Shown here in pieces: positions 44,820 to 54,558 of a stretch of DNA of 64,000 bases. Both the position numbers and the translations under genes were made by a program. Position 1 is the first letter of the stretch, and the number at the start of each line of letters is the position of its first letter. Under the pieces are notes generated by a model, which saw only the letters and a list, made by a program, of their open reading frames with translations, made no database searches and had not been told where the DNA came from. Location: contig BLSF01000049.1 in NCBI GenBank assembly GCA_012862575.1, positions 62,001-126,000 of the forward strand. The letters run 5' to 3'. The stretch is from Parietichytrium sp. I65-24A. Lineage: Eukaryota > Sar > Bigyra > Thraustochytrida > Thraustochytriidae.

Positions 44820-45977
44820 ATGAGTTTGCCAGTGGCTTGTAGCTTCGCCGTGGCGTCAGGGCTGGTGCTCGCCAGAGCACGGATTTTCGCCGCAAAGGGG
44901 AGAGCAGAAAGGCGGGAAGGCGGCTGCTGCTGTGCGCACAAAGATGAGGCGGAGGAGCAGAAGGTGTGGACGATATGCACATTCAATATTCGAGGCTTCT
45001 TCGATCACTACTGGCGGAGGAAGAGGCTGCTGCGGAAGACTATTGCAGAGGTCGGCCCTGACATGATTGTGCTGCAGGAGGTCATGGTGAACAACGCGGG
45101 CCAGGATCACTTTATCGCAAGCATTCTCAACGAGCGCTCCAAGCCTGCGCTGCACACGACCATCAGCCAGCCGTCGATCCTGACCTATCTGCGAGAATGC
45201 GGATCACCTCCCTCATTTGGCAAGTTTGTGGGCCCGGCCCTTGTCTTCCTTATCGAGATTCAGTCCCTCTTCTTCAAAATCCCCTTCTTCGGGACCTACT
45301 TGGCTCGCATTCCATTGTACCTCGAAGCACCTCGGCACTGGATATACGAGCTCACCAAGAAGGACATTTTCCCTGTCTATTTCCCCATGTATGGGTCCAT
45401 CTGGGGTCTCTCCACGATCCTGTCTCCGAAGCTTGAGGTGCTTGAATCCGACCATCTCCCCCTTAAAACGTCTATTTACGAAGAGCATCCCGCGACGACC
45501 ACTCGAGTCAAAGTTCGCTTTCCTTCCGGGCACACCGCGTGGATTGTAAATCTCCACCTCGACTCCACTACTGCGAAGGGGGGCGGCGCCTACCGCGTTG
45601 CGGAGGTAAATCTCATCCTGGCTTGGATGCAGCCCGTAATCGACGATGTTGACGTAGTGTTTGCTCTCGGCGACAACAACGCTGCTCTTGAGGGAGAGGA
45701 GGACCTCTTTCGAGCTTGGGAAGAAGGAGGCTTCATCTCGGCTTATAAGGCGTTGCACTCCATAGAACCTTTGATCACTTGGCCAACTGGTATCGCTTGT
45801 GGGCCATTTATAGATATTGACGGTCAGCCAGGTTGCCTGGACTATATTTGGGTTTACAACCATCACAAACTTAAACTATTAGACGCTGGAACGGCGGGGA
45901 CGCACTGTTGCGAACATGACCCGGCTTTGTATCCGTCGGATCACTACGCGCTTTGGGCAAAATTCTCGTTTTTGTAG
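44820..45977 (+). CDS. Endonuclease/exonuclease/phosphatase family protein
   Basis: 385 residues from the ATG at 44820 (MSLPVACSFAVASG); the upstream in-frame start is GTG only. The N-terminal 20 residues are mildly hydrophobic and could be a signal or anchor. The EEP fold motifs are in order: TFNIRGF (metal-site Asn), IVLQEVMV (catalytic Glu), WIVNLHLDS (His), ALGDNNAAL (Asp/Asn), DYIWVYN and PSDHYALWAKF (the final Asp-His pair). An insertion with aromatic, hydrophobic character (residues about 140-200, FLIEIQSLFFKIPFFG) may contact a membrane. Family members cleave DNA, RNA caps, phosphoinositides or sphingomyelin. The substrate cannot be assigned here. Converges with the MESD-like gene. 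Confidence 0.8.
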   Translation: MSLPVACSFAVASGLVLARARIFAAKGRAERREGGCCCAHKDEAEEQKVWTICTFNIRGFFDHYWRRKRLLRKTIAEVGPDMIVLQEVMVNNAGQDHFIASILNERSKPALHTTISQPSILTYLRECGSPPSFGKFVGPALVFLIEIQSLFFKIPFFGTYLARIPLYLEAPRHWIYELTKKDIFPVYFPMYGSIWGLSTILSPKLEVLESDHLPLKTSIYEEHPATTTRVKVRFPSGHTAWIVNLHLDSTTAKGGGAYRVAEVNLILAWMQPVIDDVDVVFALGDNNAALEGEEDLFRAWEEGGFISAYKALHSIEPLITWPTGIACGPFIDIDGQPGCLDYIWVYNHHKLKLLDAGTAGTHCCEHDPALYPSDHYALWAKFSFL

Positions 45978-46210
45978 ACTTGCTGTCAAACAATAAGATA
46001 AACTGGCCAGATTTGCCTTTCACAACAGCAACAACAACCACATCTCGTCGGGAGAGAAGCTGTTCCTACTTTTTTTTCTCACACATTGGGCTAAGCTCTT
46101 TCATCAGGTTCTCCTGAAACAGAAATCTGACTCTTTGTCTTCCAAATTTTAAAAAATAAGATAATTTTTGTTTGTGCTGGTTGTAATACAAAAGGTGACT
46201 AATCTTCGTC

Positions 46211-46837
46211 TCAGAGCTCATCCTTTTCCTTCTTTTTCTTGTCCTTAGTCTTGGTCTTTGACTTTTTGGCGTTCTCCTTTGCCTTCTTGGCATTCTCCTT
46301 TGCCTTTTTATCTTGTTCACGTTGCAACCTTTCGGCCTTCTCCTTGTCCTGCCATTCTACAGAGGCAACCTCTGGGAGCTCCTTGAGAAACTGGTACAGC
46401 TCCAAGCCCTGCCATCCGTTCGCCAGCGTTACGGCAATTTTTTCATTGGCCATTTTAAACGCCTGCACGCTAACACCGCCACTAAGGGCCAGACGGGTGA
46501 TCTGCGATGCGAACTCGGATGCCTCTGCATCGGCCATCTTCGTCTTGGTGGTCAAAAACATCAAGGTCGCGCCGAGTACCTCCTCATTCTCCAACTTTTT
46601 CGTCAACTGCTCCACTTTTCGCCTTTCCTCTTCATCCATTCCGTCCTCGATTTCCCACTCCTTCTCCAGTCGCTTCAAGTCCTCTTCGGTCAAGTCCTTG
46701 CTCTTCTTCTTCCTACTCTTCTTCGCAGACTTGTCCGCAGCTCCATCTTGGCCACTTTCCCCACTCACGCCTTGCGCCAGCTGCGACAGGCACAGGACTG
46801 CTACGCACAGCAGCAGCAGCAGCCGCCTTCTCTCCAT
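46211..46837 (-). CDS. MESD-like ER chaperone with KDEL signal
   Basis: 208 residues. A clear signal peptide (RRRLLLLLCVAVLCLSQLAQG) and the C-terminal KDEL place it in the ER lumen. The core (KDLTEEDLKRLEKEWEIED; ATLMFLTTKTKMADAEASEF; FKMANEKIAVTLANGWQG; LYQFLKELPEVASVEWQDK) follows the MESD pattern of metazoans: DMARLLEQWEKDD, LMMFVTVSG, the FIVGSDRAIFMLRDG strand and WEIKDFLVGQ. MESD assists folding of beta-propeller/EGF modules of LRP-type receptors. The Lys-rich tail resembles the metazoan C-terminal region. An 11-copy array of a 7-bp unit lies about 70 bp upstream. No client can be named in this window. Confidence 0.85.
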   Translation of the reverse strand: MERRRLLLLLCVAVLCLSQLAQGVSGESGQDGAADKSAKKSRKKKSKDLTEEDLKRLEKEWEIEDGMDEEERRKVEQLTKKLENEEVLGATLMFLTTKTKMADAEASEFASQITRLALSGGVSVQAFKMANEKIAVTLANGWQGLELYQFLKELPEVASVEWQDKEKAERLQREQDKKAKENAKKAKENAKKSKTKTKDKKKKEKDEL

Positions 46838-46907
46838 GATCGGCCCGCGTCTTTCCGCCTTCCCGGCCTCTCCACACCTACCTCGTTGCAGCAGTCAACG
46901 CCAAACG

Positions 46908-46984
46908 CCAAGTGCCAAGTGTCAAGTGCCAAGTGTCAAGTGCCAAGTGCCAAGTGCCAAGTGTCAAGTGTCAAGTGCCAAGTG
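46908..46984. repeat. 7-bp array YCAAGTG, 11 copies
   Basis: Eleven uninterrupted copies of CCAAGTG or TCAAGTG, differing only at the first base of the unit. The array lies 71-147 bp upstream of the MESD-like start codon, in the likely promoter. Confidence 0.95.
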
Positions 46985-48416
46985 TCAGCGCCGCTGTGTA
47001 GGCGAGTGCGAAAAGTACGTAGATGTACGTAGATGTTCGACGATTGTGGCGAGTATGGCGAGTATGAGCATGTATGAGCTTCGCGAGCGTGGCCTTCCTC
47101 TTGCTCTCCTCTTGCAAACAGCAACGACTTGCGGGCGGGTTGCCACGGGTTGCCCTGGTTGCCCCCAAGTCTACTAGTAACTGGCCACTTGGCTCGTCTG
47201 TGGCATACTACCGATATAGGGTTACCAATAGCCGGTGGAGCTAGCTTTCTATGCCAGAGTGGTAATGAGTGGTAGTCTTGTACGTACAGGACTAGGTGCG
47301 GTGACACCCACATTTACACATATTTACACGAATTGAGAGCATACTGTTAATAGTTTAGAAGTAGTTTGTGTTGATGCAGTGTACGCGTCGACTATTTGAA
47401 AACGGAGCCTTGAACATGCCTGATTGAACGTTTGATGATTACCTGGAGAAGAAAACAATCGGGCTGTTGCATCTGACATCTGATAGCCAACCGCTTTTGC
47501 CTGACTTATACTTTTATGATAATAATGTTCATGAAAGAAACCGCTAGTTTCGTGATGTAAATGAACTAGCTTACTAACTCACTCACACATGGTACTGACA
47601 CCATGACCTGGCGTAACGGACTGTGTGATTGATTGATTGATAAATTGCCAAATTCCAGACCTTCTTTCCTTCTGCCACGACTGAATCATGCAAACATAAC
47701 TGTTAGTTTTGTGTGCAATCAGTTTGCTCTTCGAACTCTCTCTCACTTCCTTCACAGGGAAAGTATGATCTCTTTGCCATCTCAACAACAAGCTGTCCAT
47801 GCGATGAAAGATGACTGAACATGACTGAACAATCTGAACAAGCTGCCTTTGCGCCAGTCCGTTTAGCGTCACACACGTACCTATGTGACGCCATCAAACG
47901 GTTCATCACGTCAATTTCTTGTCACGTTACCTCCTTCGTGTCGTTTTCCGCACTCCACCTCCCCACTGCAATACGCACGTCACATCGCCGCTTGCGTTAC
48001 GTGACCTACCCTCCGACTAGTTCGAGTGATGCCGACCGTGTGGCTTATCATCGGTCAGGCAAAACCATAGCACTCCAAGACTGTGGAAGCCGGCAATAAT
48101 AATAAAAAAGCTTACAAGAAACAAGTCACAACACAACTGACTCACTGACAATTCTGAGACGAAGCTTCTAGCTTCTAGCGTTTGGCGTTTAGCGTTTGGC
48201 TAGAAGTGCGCGTACCCGCGAGGACACCGCGACATACGCACGTTGCGCATCGTCCTCTTCCCGCGTAAACTAGGTCGGACAACTCGTAGCGAAGCGCGTA
48301 AAGTGCGTGGATTTGGCTGCTTGGAGTCCTCGGAGAAGGAGGGAGATCAGGAGATCGGGAGATCAGGAGATCGGGAGATCGGTAGCGTTGAAAAGTGGTG
48401 GTGAGACAGAACGAGG
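46985..48416. other. Divergent spacer between MESD-like and ArfGAP genes
   Basis: About 1.4 kb with no supportable gene. It holds a CTAG/TACC-rich patch (about 47170-47300), GCGTTTR 7-bp repeats (about 48178-48200) and an 8-bp GGAGATCR array of five copies (48342-48381), 36 bp before the ArfGAP start codon. Confidence 0.6.
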
Positions 48417-49868
48417 ATGAGTCTAGCTACGTACGTGGACGGTTCGACGTGCAAAGAGCAGCTGCTGCGGCTGCGCTCTCGGCCGGAGAATCGCCAATGT
48501 TTTGACTGCCCGGCGAAGAACCCGCGGTGGGCGTCGGCGACGTATGGCATCTTCATCTGCCTGGACTGCTCGGGTCGGCACAGGTCTCTGGGCACGCACA
48601 TTAGCTACGTTCGGTCTGCAGAGATGGACACGTGGAAACCGGAGCACCTGTGTGCCATGTTTGTCGGCGGAAACCGACGTGCTGGGGAGTTTTTCAAGGC
48701 GCATGGGTGGACCACCTCTGGCTCGCAGGACTTTGAGGCCAAGTACAAGAGCTCCACGGCGAAAAAGTACAATCGCCAGCTGTACAAGCTGGTCGAGGAG
48801 AGCGACTTGGACGCGCTCATGTCCGCGCACAAGGATGTTGCTGCGCAGAAGAAGCTTGATGTGAACGCGCTGGGCGGCAGCCGCGGGCTGGACGATCTCA
48901 TCAGAGAGAGCACGCCACCACCTTCCAGAGGAGCAACGCCTCCGCCAGCTGCTTCTTCCGCCACGACTATGCGTAGCATGACACCCCCTCCGCCACTGCC
49001 GCCAAGCTCAGGCGCTGTGTCCACGGCAGAGAATGAAAATGGAACCGAGGCTCCAGCTGCGAGACCGGCCACCTCGCCGGCCTCACCAACTGCGAAGCAA
49101 ACGCCTGAGCCTTCAAAGTCTTACCCCGCTTCGACAATGGCTTCTGCACCAGAGGCCCCTTCTATGCCAGACATTGGCTCGCTTCGCGTCGCGAGTGACG
49201 CAGACGAGTCGTCTCAGGCGGCGTCTGCTGAAATTCAGCGCAAAGCTGCTGCTCTTACGAAGCGAAAGCCCGTAGTGCGGAAGAAGAAGGGCGGTTTGGG
49301 TGCCCAGCGCCTCGGTTCTAGCTCGGCCTCTCCGTCAGCAACCAAGCAGGACCTTGACGACTTTCTCAAAGGCCCACCAGTCGGTATTGTGCCGCCCAGC
49401 TCCCCTGAACAGGTTTCGCGATACGGGAAAACCTCCAAGCCTCTGGAAATGCCTTCCTCATCTTCAATCGGCAGCAAGTCGCCTTCCGAGTCCCCTGGTG
49501 GGTTCGGCGGTTTCAGCATCACTGGCGGCGGGAAAGACTCTTCGACGTACAACGGAGGAGGGAACGTAACGGAAAAGTTGGACAAGTTCAAAAACGCGAA
49601 AGGTATTTCTAGCGATGCCTTCTTTCGCGACGAGAAAGAGACGGCCCAGGAAACACGTGAGCGGGAGGATAAATTAAACCAATTCGGCGGGGCACAGTCA
49701 ATCTCTAGTGACGCCTATTTTGGTCGCGAATCGCGAACTGATTTTGGCGATGACTCGCGCAGAAGAGGTAGCAGCAATGATATGGCAAGCGCTGCCGACT
49801 TTTTCGCAGAGCTTGGTTCTAAGGTTAAATCAGAGTTTAGAGCCGTAGCGTCCAAGTATACCCGGTAA
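48417..49868 (+). CDS. ArfGAP2/3 (Glo3-type) COPI GTPase-activating protein
   Basis: 483 residues. The N-terminal ArfGAP domain (about residues 10-130) has the zinc finger C-x2-C-x16-C-x2-C (CFDCPAKNPRWASATYGIFICLDC) followed by the arginine finger region SGRHRSLGTHISYVRS. A low-complexity Pro/Ser/Ala middle carries a basic patch (KRKPVVRKKKGG, near 285). The C-terminus has two Glo3-type ISS motifs, KGISSDAFFRDE and QSISSDAYFGRE, which identify the ArfGAP2/3 branch. It stimulates GTP hydrolysis on Arf1 at Golgi membranes and binds coatomer. The final region (SAADFFAELGSKVKSEFRAV) is a likely amphipathic helix for membrane sensing. Single exon. Confidence 0.92.
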   Translation: MSLATYVDGSTCKEQLLRLRSRPENRQCFDCPAKNPRWASATYGIFICLDCSGRHRSLGTHISYVRSAEMDTWKPEHLCAMFVGGNRRAGEFFKAHGWTTSGSQDFEAKYKSSTAKKYNRQLYKLVEESDLDALMSAHKDVAAQKKLDVNALGGSRGLDDLIRESTPPPSRGATPPPAASSATTMRSMTPPPPLPPSSGAVSTAENENGTEAPAARPATSPASPTAKQTPEPSKSYPASTMASAPEAPSMPDIGSLRVASDADESSQAASAEIQRKAAALTKRKPVVRKKKGGLGAQRLGSSSASPSATKQDLDDFLKGPPVGIVPPSSPEQVSRYGKTSKPLEMPSSSSIGSKSPSESPGGFGGFSITGGGKDSSTYNGGGNVTEKLDKFKNAKGISSDAFFRDEKETAQETREREDKLNQFGGAQSISSDAYFGRESRTDFGDDSRRRGSSNDMASAADFFAELGSKVKSEFRAVASKYTR

Positions 49869-50758
49869 ATTTGCGGGGCCAATGACATTCTATCCTCAAA
49901 ATGAATCGTTAATTTAAACGTTCACTTTTTTCTTCTTCTTGCTCTGCTACGATGTCGGGGAATATTTCGTTGGTTTGATTTTGGTTTGGCGTCAGAAGAG
50001 ATCAGAACTTCGGAAACTCGCCAGAAAACCACATAAGTCCTTGCTGTGCGTGCACAATGCGCGGTCCTCCGAGTATGCTCGAGCAACTCGGGTGCCCGAC
50101 CACAATGGTCGACGAATAGCCAACCTTGATCTTGACTTAAATCATTTCCTCAGTCTGAACGGATTGCAACAGATTTCGCATGCTCGCTCATTTTTCATTG
50201 TTCCATCGTTTCTTCTTTGTACACAGCCTCCCCTACCCCTCTGCCTACAGCGCAGCTATAGGAAGCAATTCAAGTAATTTCACCTGCTCCTCCTATCTAC
50301 ATTTATTACCCCGGGTTATAGCGATCAACCAGAGTCGACAATCAAAGAACAATGAATCACTTGCAAAAAGAAGGTGAAGTTTTTTTGTGTAATTTACCAA
50401 CACGCTTTCACTCTTTCAACGAAGGAAACCTATTAACCTGTCAAGTTTCACAAGCGTTTCGTGAATTCTTATATAAAAAGGTGAAGGAATACCGCGTCCT
50501 CAGTACTGTTGAACGGGAGCTCCACTTTTCGAACCGTCTTTGATCGTGCATCTTCGATCAATGAACAAATGGCCAAGAAGCAGGTCAAGTGAGTGTAGAC
50601 CTCCGCTACGGGCGCCAGTAACGCGAGACGAACGTGTGCAAGTGGAACGAAAGGAAAGAAAGAAAGAAAGAATGAATGAATGAAAGGCAAACCCGAAACG
50701 AGTTGGAGCACAAGAAAGTGAGCGAGGTTGAAAAGACGCGCATACAAAGACAGAAAAG
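49869..50758. other. Spacer between two co-directional genes
   Basis: About 0.9 kb with no supportable gene. AAAG and AATG short repeats (about 50653-50690) lie 70-105 bp before the next start codon. Confidence 0.5.
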
Positions 50759-51427
50759 ATGGGAAACGTAATGCGTGGAGCAGGGACGAGCACGCCGCTC
50801 GGCAAAGGCGCCAACCTAAGCAAGCTGAGCGAGGGCATCCGCGTGAACAAGGTGCAGCCCGAGGGACCCTTCACGGAGCCCAAAGCCGGGGAGGCCGAGA
50901 CAGCGCTCGTGAGCGACTTTTGGAAAGATAGCAAGGTGGTGATCCACATGCACAGAAGGTTCGGATGCCCGCTCTGCCGCGGTGCGGCTGTGGAGATCAA
51001 AAGCCTGAGCCCCGTGTTGCAGAAGCACAACGTGCGTCTCGTTGGGATCGGCCTTGGGTACAACTCTCTCGACGGGTTCATGGAGTCCAAGGTGTGGGAG
51101 GGCGAGGAGCTGTACGTGGACGTGGACAAGGACTTTTACAAGGCCCTCGGGTTGGGCCAAGGCGGCCTTCGAATGCTCTTGGACAAGGATGTTCTCGCGG
51201 CCAACAAGCGCGCGACCCAGCTCAAGGTGGGCGGGAACTTGCAGGGAGATGGCATGCAGCTTGGCGGAACCTATGTGGTGGACCAAGGCGGCGATGTGCT
51301 GATGGAGTTCCAGCAGCAAAAGTTCGGTGATCATCCAACCAGAGCCCAGATTCTCGAGGCCCTCGGAATCAGCTTGGAAGAGATGCCAGCAGAGCCGGAA
51401 CACTCCGAGGAGGCGTGCACCAACTAA
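50759..51427 (+). CDS. PRXL2-like (AhpC/TSA family) thioredoxin-fold protein
   Basis: 222 residues. The redox motif FGCPLCRGAA (C-x-x-C, near residue 70) sits after a VVIHMHRRFGCP strand, as in the peroxiredoxin-like 2 family (FAM213/SelU: RRPGCFLCREEA; RRFGCxxCR). Later hallmarks are LVGIGLG, the ELYVDVDKDFYKALGL segment and LGGTYVVDQGG. Family members reduce peroxides or prostaglandin H2 using thioredoxin. The exact substrate here is open. The N-terminus MGNVM leaves a Gly at position 2, but the usual Ser/Thr at position 6 is Arg, so myristoylation is doubtful. Single exon, converging with LpxC. Confidence 0.85.
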   Translation: MGNVMRGAGTSTPLGKGANLSKLSEGIRVNKVQPEGPFTEPKAGEAETALVSDFWKDSKVVIHMHRRFGCPLCRGAAVEIKSLSPVLQKHNVRLVGIGLGYNSLDGFMESKVWEGEELYVDVDKDFYKALGLGQGGLRMLLDKDVLAANKRATQLKVGGNLQGDGMQLGGTYVVDQGGDVLMEFQQQKFGDHPTRAQILEALGISLEEMPAEPEHSEEACTN

Positions 51428-51958
51428 TGGGTCTTGACTCGCTCAGCAAGTCGAGAAAAAAATGCAGCACGGCACTGCGCCTGCACTGTCTTGTCCCGGG
51501 TAACTTTCTGTGCCTGGTTATTGTGTGTGTTCGTGGACTAGACAAACTGCCAAAGGGGGGAAAGCCTGCATCAGCGGTCTCGGCAAGGGACGACACGAAG
51601 TCTAAACTGTAGTCTAAGCCACAAGAATTCATGTTAGAATAGTAGTCTTCCAAATTGCTCCAAATTGAACCCACAACTTGTCGTGACCAAAGCAAGATCT
51701 TTAATTTAGCGACAAAGTATGCCAGAGATTATCGCAGCGGGCTCTCACAGACACAGGGGCGGAGCACAGCGTCAAGAGCGTTCAACGCCTTGACTTAGAG
51801 ATGTGACCAACCCAAGCGGGCAACCTCTCACAGTGAAACGAACTATCTTAATAGCGAACGATAACAACGAAGAGCCAGTTCTGATTGCTGACCAAATTTG
51901 AAAAACAAAATGCACGATATCGGCCGCAGACAGACATTCGCGCGGGACTTGCGGGGGG

Positions 51959-52978
51959 TCAGCAATGTATGCTGTAGTTCTCGGGGTCCTCAAAGAGCTT
52001 GCGGAGGAGCAAGTTGGTCCCGAAGTGGCCCGGTCGATAGGCTTCGAGCCTCGCGTGTAGCACGCCATGCGTGGACCAGCACAACGACAGATCGCCTACG
52101 ACATCGAGCAGCTTGTGCCTTGCCCACTCATCATCAAACCGCAGCCCTTCCTCATTGAGCACCCTGGCCGACCCGTCCCCCGCGAACACGACGCAGTTCT
52201 CCAGCGACCCTCCCAAGCCAAGCCCTCTCTCCTGCAGCGCGCGGACGTCCTTCTCGAAGGCGAACGTCCTCGCTGGCGCGAAATGTTCCCCGAACGCGTC
52301 CTCCGCCTGCCCATACCGCAGCGTCACCTGTACCGTCCTCTTCTCGCCCGCGCACAGCCTCCCCGCAAAGTCGTCCACCGTCACACGTGTCTCCAGCCGT
52401 GGGAATCCCGCTTCCCGTTCCAATTCCAGCGGTTCCAGCGTGTACTCCGCGCCGCTGGCAGAGAGCTGCACGCGCTTCTCCACCCTTACCACCGGCGCGC
52501 GGTTGGCGTGTGGGTACGCTCTCACGCCGCTGAGAGCTTGCCAAAACATCTTCGCGGACCCGTCCATGGCGGGCATCTCCCCGCCGTGCACCACCACTCC
52601 GCAGTCCGTCACGCCCATCCCACTGAGCGCCGCCAGCGCGTGCTCCACCGTGCGCATCCCGCGTACACTCGTGTTCAGCTCGCCTTCCGCGCGCACGTCC
52701 TCGAACCGCGCCACGTGCCACTTGCCCCTGGCATCCCACTCTCCCCACTCTCCCCACGCTCCACAATCACCCCGCCCGTCCCCGCCGCGGACACCATCAA
52801 CGACACCGCTGTCCTCGCGGACACCTGGCCCGTATGCTTCTGTGTCTGTGTCTGTGGCAGCGGCGAAGCGGAGGCCGGAGCCTGCTGGCGCGGGAAGGAA
52901 GAGCGCAGAGCATGCGGCGCCGGAGTGGAGACCGATGCCGCTCAGCATCGCCGCGCGAGACACGGTGGCGCGCTGCAT
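51959..52978 (-). CDS. lpxC: UDP-3-O-acyl-N-acetylglucosamine deacetylase (LpxC)
   Basis: 339 residues. Zn-dependent deacetylase, the committed step of lipid A synthesis in bacteria and a conserved plant gene. Hallmarks are MLSGIGLHSG near the N-terminus, the first metal His in MRTVEHALAALSGMG, the acidic MPAMDGSAKMFW, RTFAFEKDV and LGGSLENCVVF, then RHKLLDVVGDLSL (His and Asp metal ligands) and the general-acid His in PGHFGTNLL. A Gly/Asp/Trp-rich insertion (about residues 45-90) interrupts the first domain. The protein begins directly at the enzyme fold. An in-frame TAG lies six codons before the ATG, so no organelle presequence is encoded unless an upstream exon is spliced on (an AG lies just there). 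Confidence 0.92.
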   Translation of the reverse strand: MQRATVSRAAMLSGIGLHSGAACSALFLPAPAGSGLRFAAATDTDTEAYGPGVREDSGVVDGVRGGDGRGDCGAWGEWGEWDARGKWHVARFEDVRAEGELNTSVRGMRTVEHALAALSGMGVTDCGVVVHGGEMPAMDGSAKMFWQALSGVRAYPHANRAPVVRVEKRVQLSASGAEYTLEPLELEREAGFPRLETRVTVDDFAGRLCAGEKRTVQVTLRYGQAEDAFGEHFAPARTFAFEKDVRALQERGLGLGGSLENCVVFAGDGSARVLNEEGLRFDDEWARHKLLDVVGDLSLCWSTHGVLHARLEAYRPGHFGTNLLLRKLFEDPENYSIHC

Positions 52979-54251
52979 CGAGCCGAACCTAACCTATGCT
53001 GAACGAACCTAACCCTAACCCGCGAGGACCGTGGACGTACGGCCACTTGGCTCTCCCACACTTGGACGGTATATGTGTATGTGTATATGTCGATCGAGAT
53101 CGTGCATGCATGAGAGAATGGACAGAGATAGATGTGCATGGGGAAGGGTTTCTTGCTTTTATGGATCGATTGACGGGACTGGTGAATGGATGGATACATG
53201 GATGGATGGATGGATTGGTGGAGAATGGACAGGTCAGGTGGCCGTCGCTCGAGGCGCTGGAAGGAAGGGCGGGTGAGATGGAGCAGCTGCGTGGAGGATG
53301 TAAAGAGTATGGGCGAGGTTTGACGTTTGACGTTTGACGTTTGACGTTTGACGTTTGACGTTTGACGTTTGCGGTGCGCGAGCTTTTCGCCATGCAGGTG
53401 GTGGGTCGGTCGGTCGGTGGATGGCTGGATTTTTGGGCGCTATACTGGCGCTCCGAGGCTCGTGCTCTTTCGAAGCTCGCTACGCTGGAATGGCTTCCGC
53501 TGAAACGCTTTTCATCGTCAAGGCTGGAAATCCTTTTTCAACCCTCCTCAAAGAACGTCGAGGAGGGGCCCGCCGCCGCTGTCCTCGAGTGGCGCCAGCA
53601 GAAAGTTGGGGTCCTCTTCTGTTTAGCTGCTGCTCTCATTATTCAGAGGGCTCATCTCAAATGACTACCGCCGCTGGCTGACCAAACATCTCGACGCTTA
53701 AGTGCGCGAGGCGAAGAGAGAGCCTTCGCCAAGCCCTTGAAGCGACCTGGCCCCCCACTACACAAGCCCCGCGATGCTATCTGGCGCCGTCGATGGCCGC
53801 GTTTATCGCCGAAGAAGAAGTGTACCTCCATAGTCTTTATCATCCACAACATTTCCCAGCAAGTCGGGTCGATGAAGAAGAGCGCCTCTCGATAGATACT
53901 ATGCCTTCGTCCATGACACTTCTCGGCAAGCTGGGCTGTTGATGCTTCCAGCGACGGATGCTTTCTCTCTCGCAATCCATCCATCCATCCATCGCAGCTT
54001 AGCGTGTGTCAATTTGTCTTGGGACGCCACATCTTTTCATTCCATGGTTTCATTTCTTGTTGAACATTGATTTTAGGAACAAGATAACACACACCATGAC
54101 GCCAGCGTCCGCCTGTGAAGCACGAGCTTACGACATCACCAACGGACACTTCTCAGTCTCACTAGTCTATCGTACTGCGCACCCTTCGTATGTAATATAA
54201 TTAGTCCTGTGAAATTTCTTCTTCGAACCTCTGTTCCATCATCCATACTCC

Positions 54252-54282
<31 letters not shown>

Positions 54283-54558
54283 TTTTTCTGTTATCCATCC
54301 CCCAACTCATTATCCATTATTTCACTCATTCATTCATAAACTTTCATTTCTTTGTTCGTTTGTTAGTTAGTTTAGTTTGTTTGTTCAATCTGCTCGCACT
54401 CACACTGTCAGCGCAGCTCCGATGGAGCCAAAGACTCGACACACCCAACACACAACACAAAACCCCTCGACAGACCTTCTGACGTGAACCACCACCGTCA
54501 AAAGCCCGTTTCGCAGCGGGGACACTTTGGTACACTTTGGTACGACAGGAGCAGACAG
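52979..54558. other. Divergent spacer between LpxC and the coiled-coil gene
   Basis: About 1.6 kb. It holds two telomere-like CCTAA(C) units (about 53007-53022), a seven-copy array of TGACGTT (53321-53369), ATGG repeats (about 53185-53215) and TTTC repeats (about 54252-54283). TGACGT is the core recognised by many bZIP factors, so the array could be a regulatory cluster for LpxC. No gene is visible. Confidence 0.5.
53321..53369. repeat. 7-bp array TGACGTT, 7 copies
   Basis: Seven perfect copies, 340-390 bp upstream of the LpxC start codon. Each copy contains TGACGT, a bZIP/CRE half-site-like word. Confidence 0.95.

Noticed and set aside
53007-53022. Telomere-like CCTAACCCTAACCC
   Set aside because: Only about two units, within ordinary spacer with genes on both sides; too short to call an interstitial telomere.
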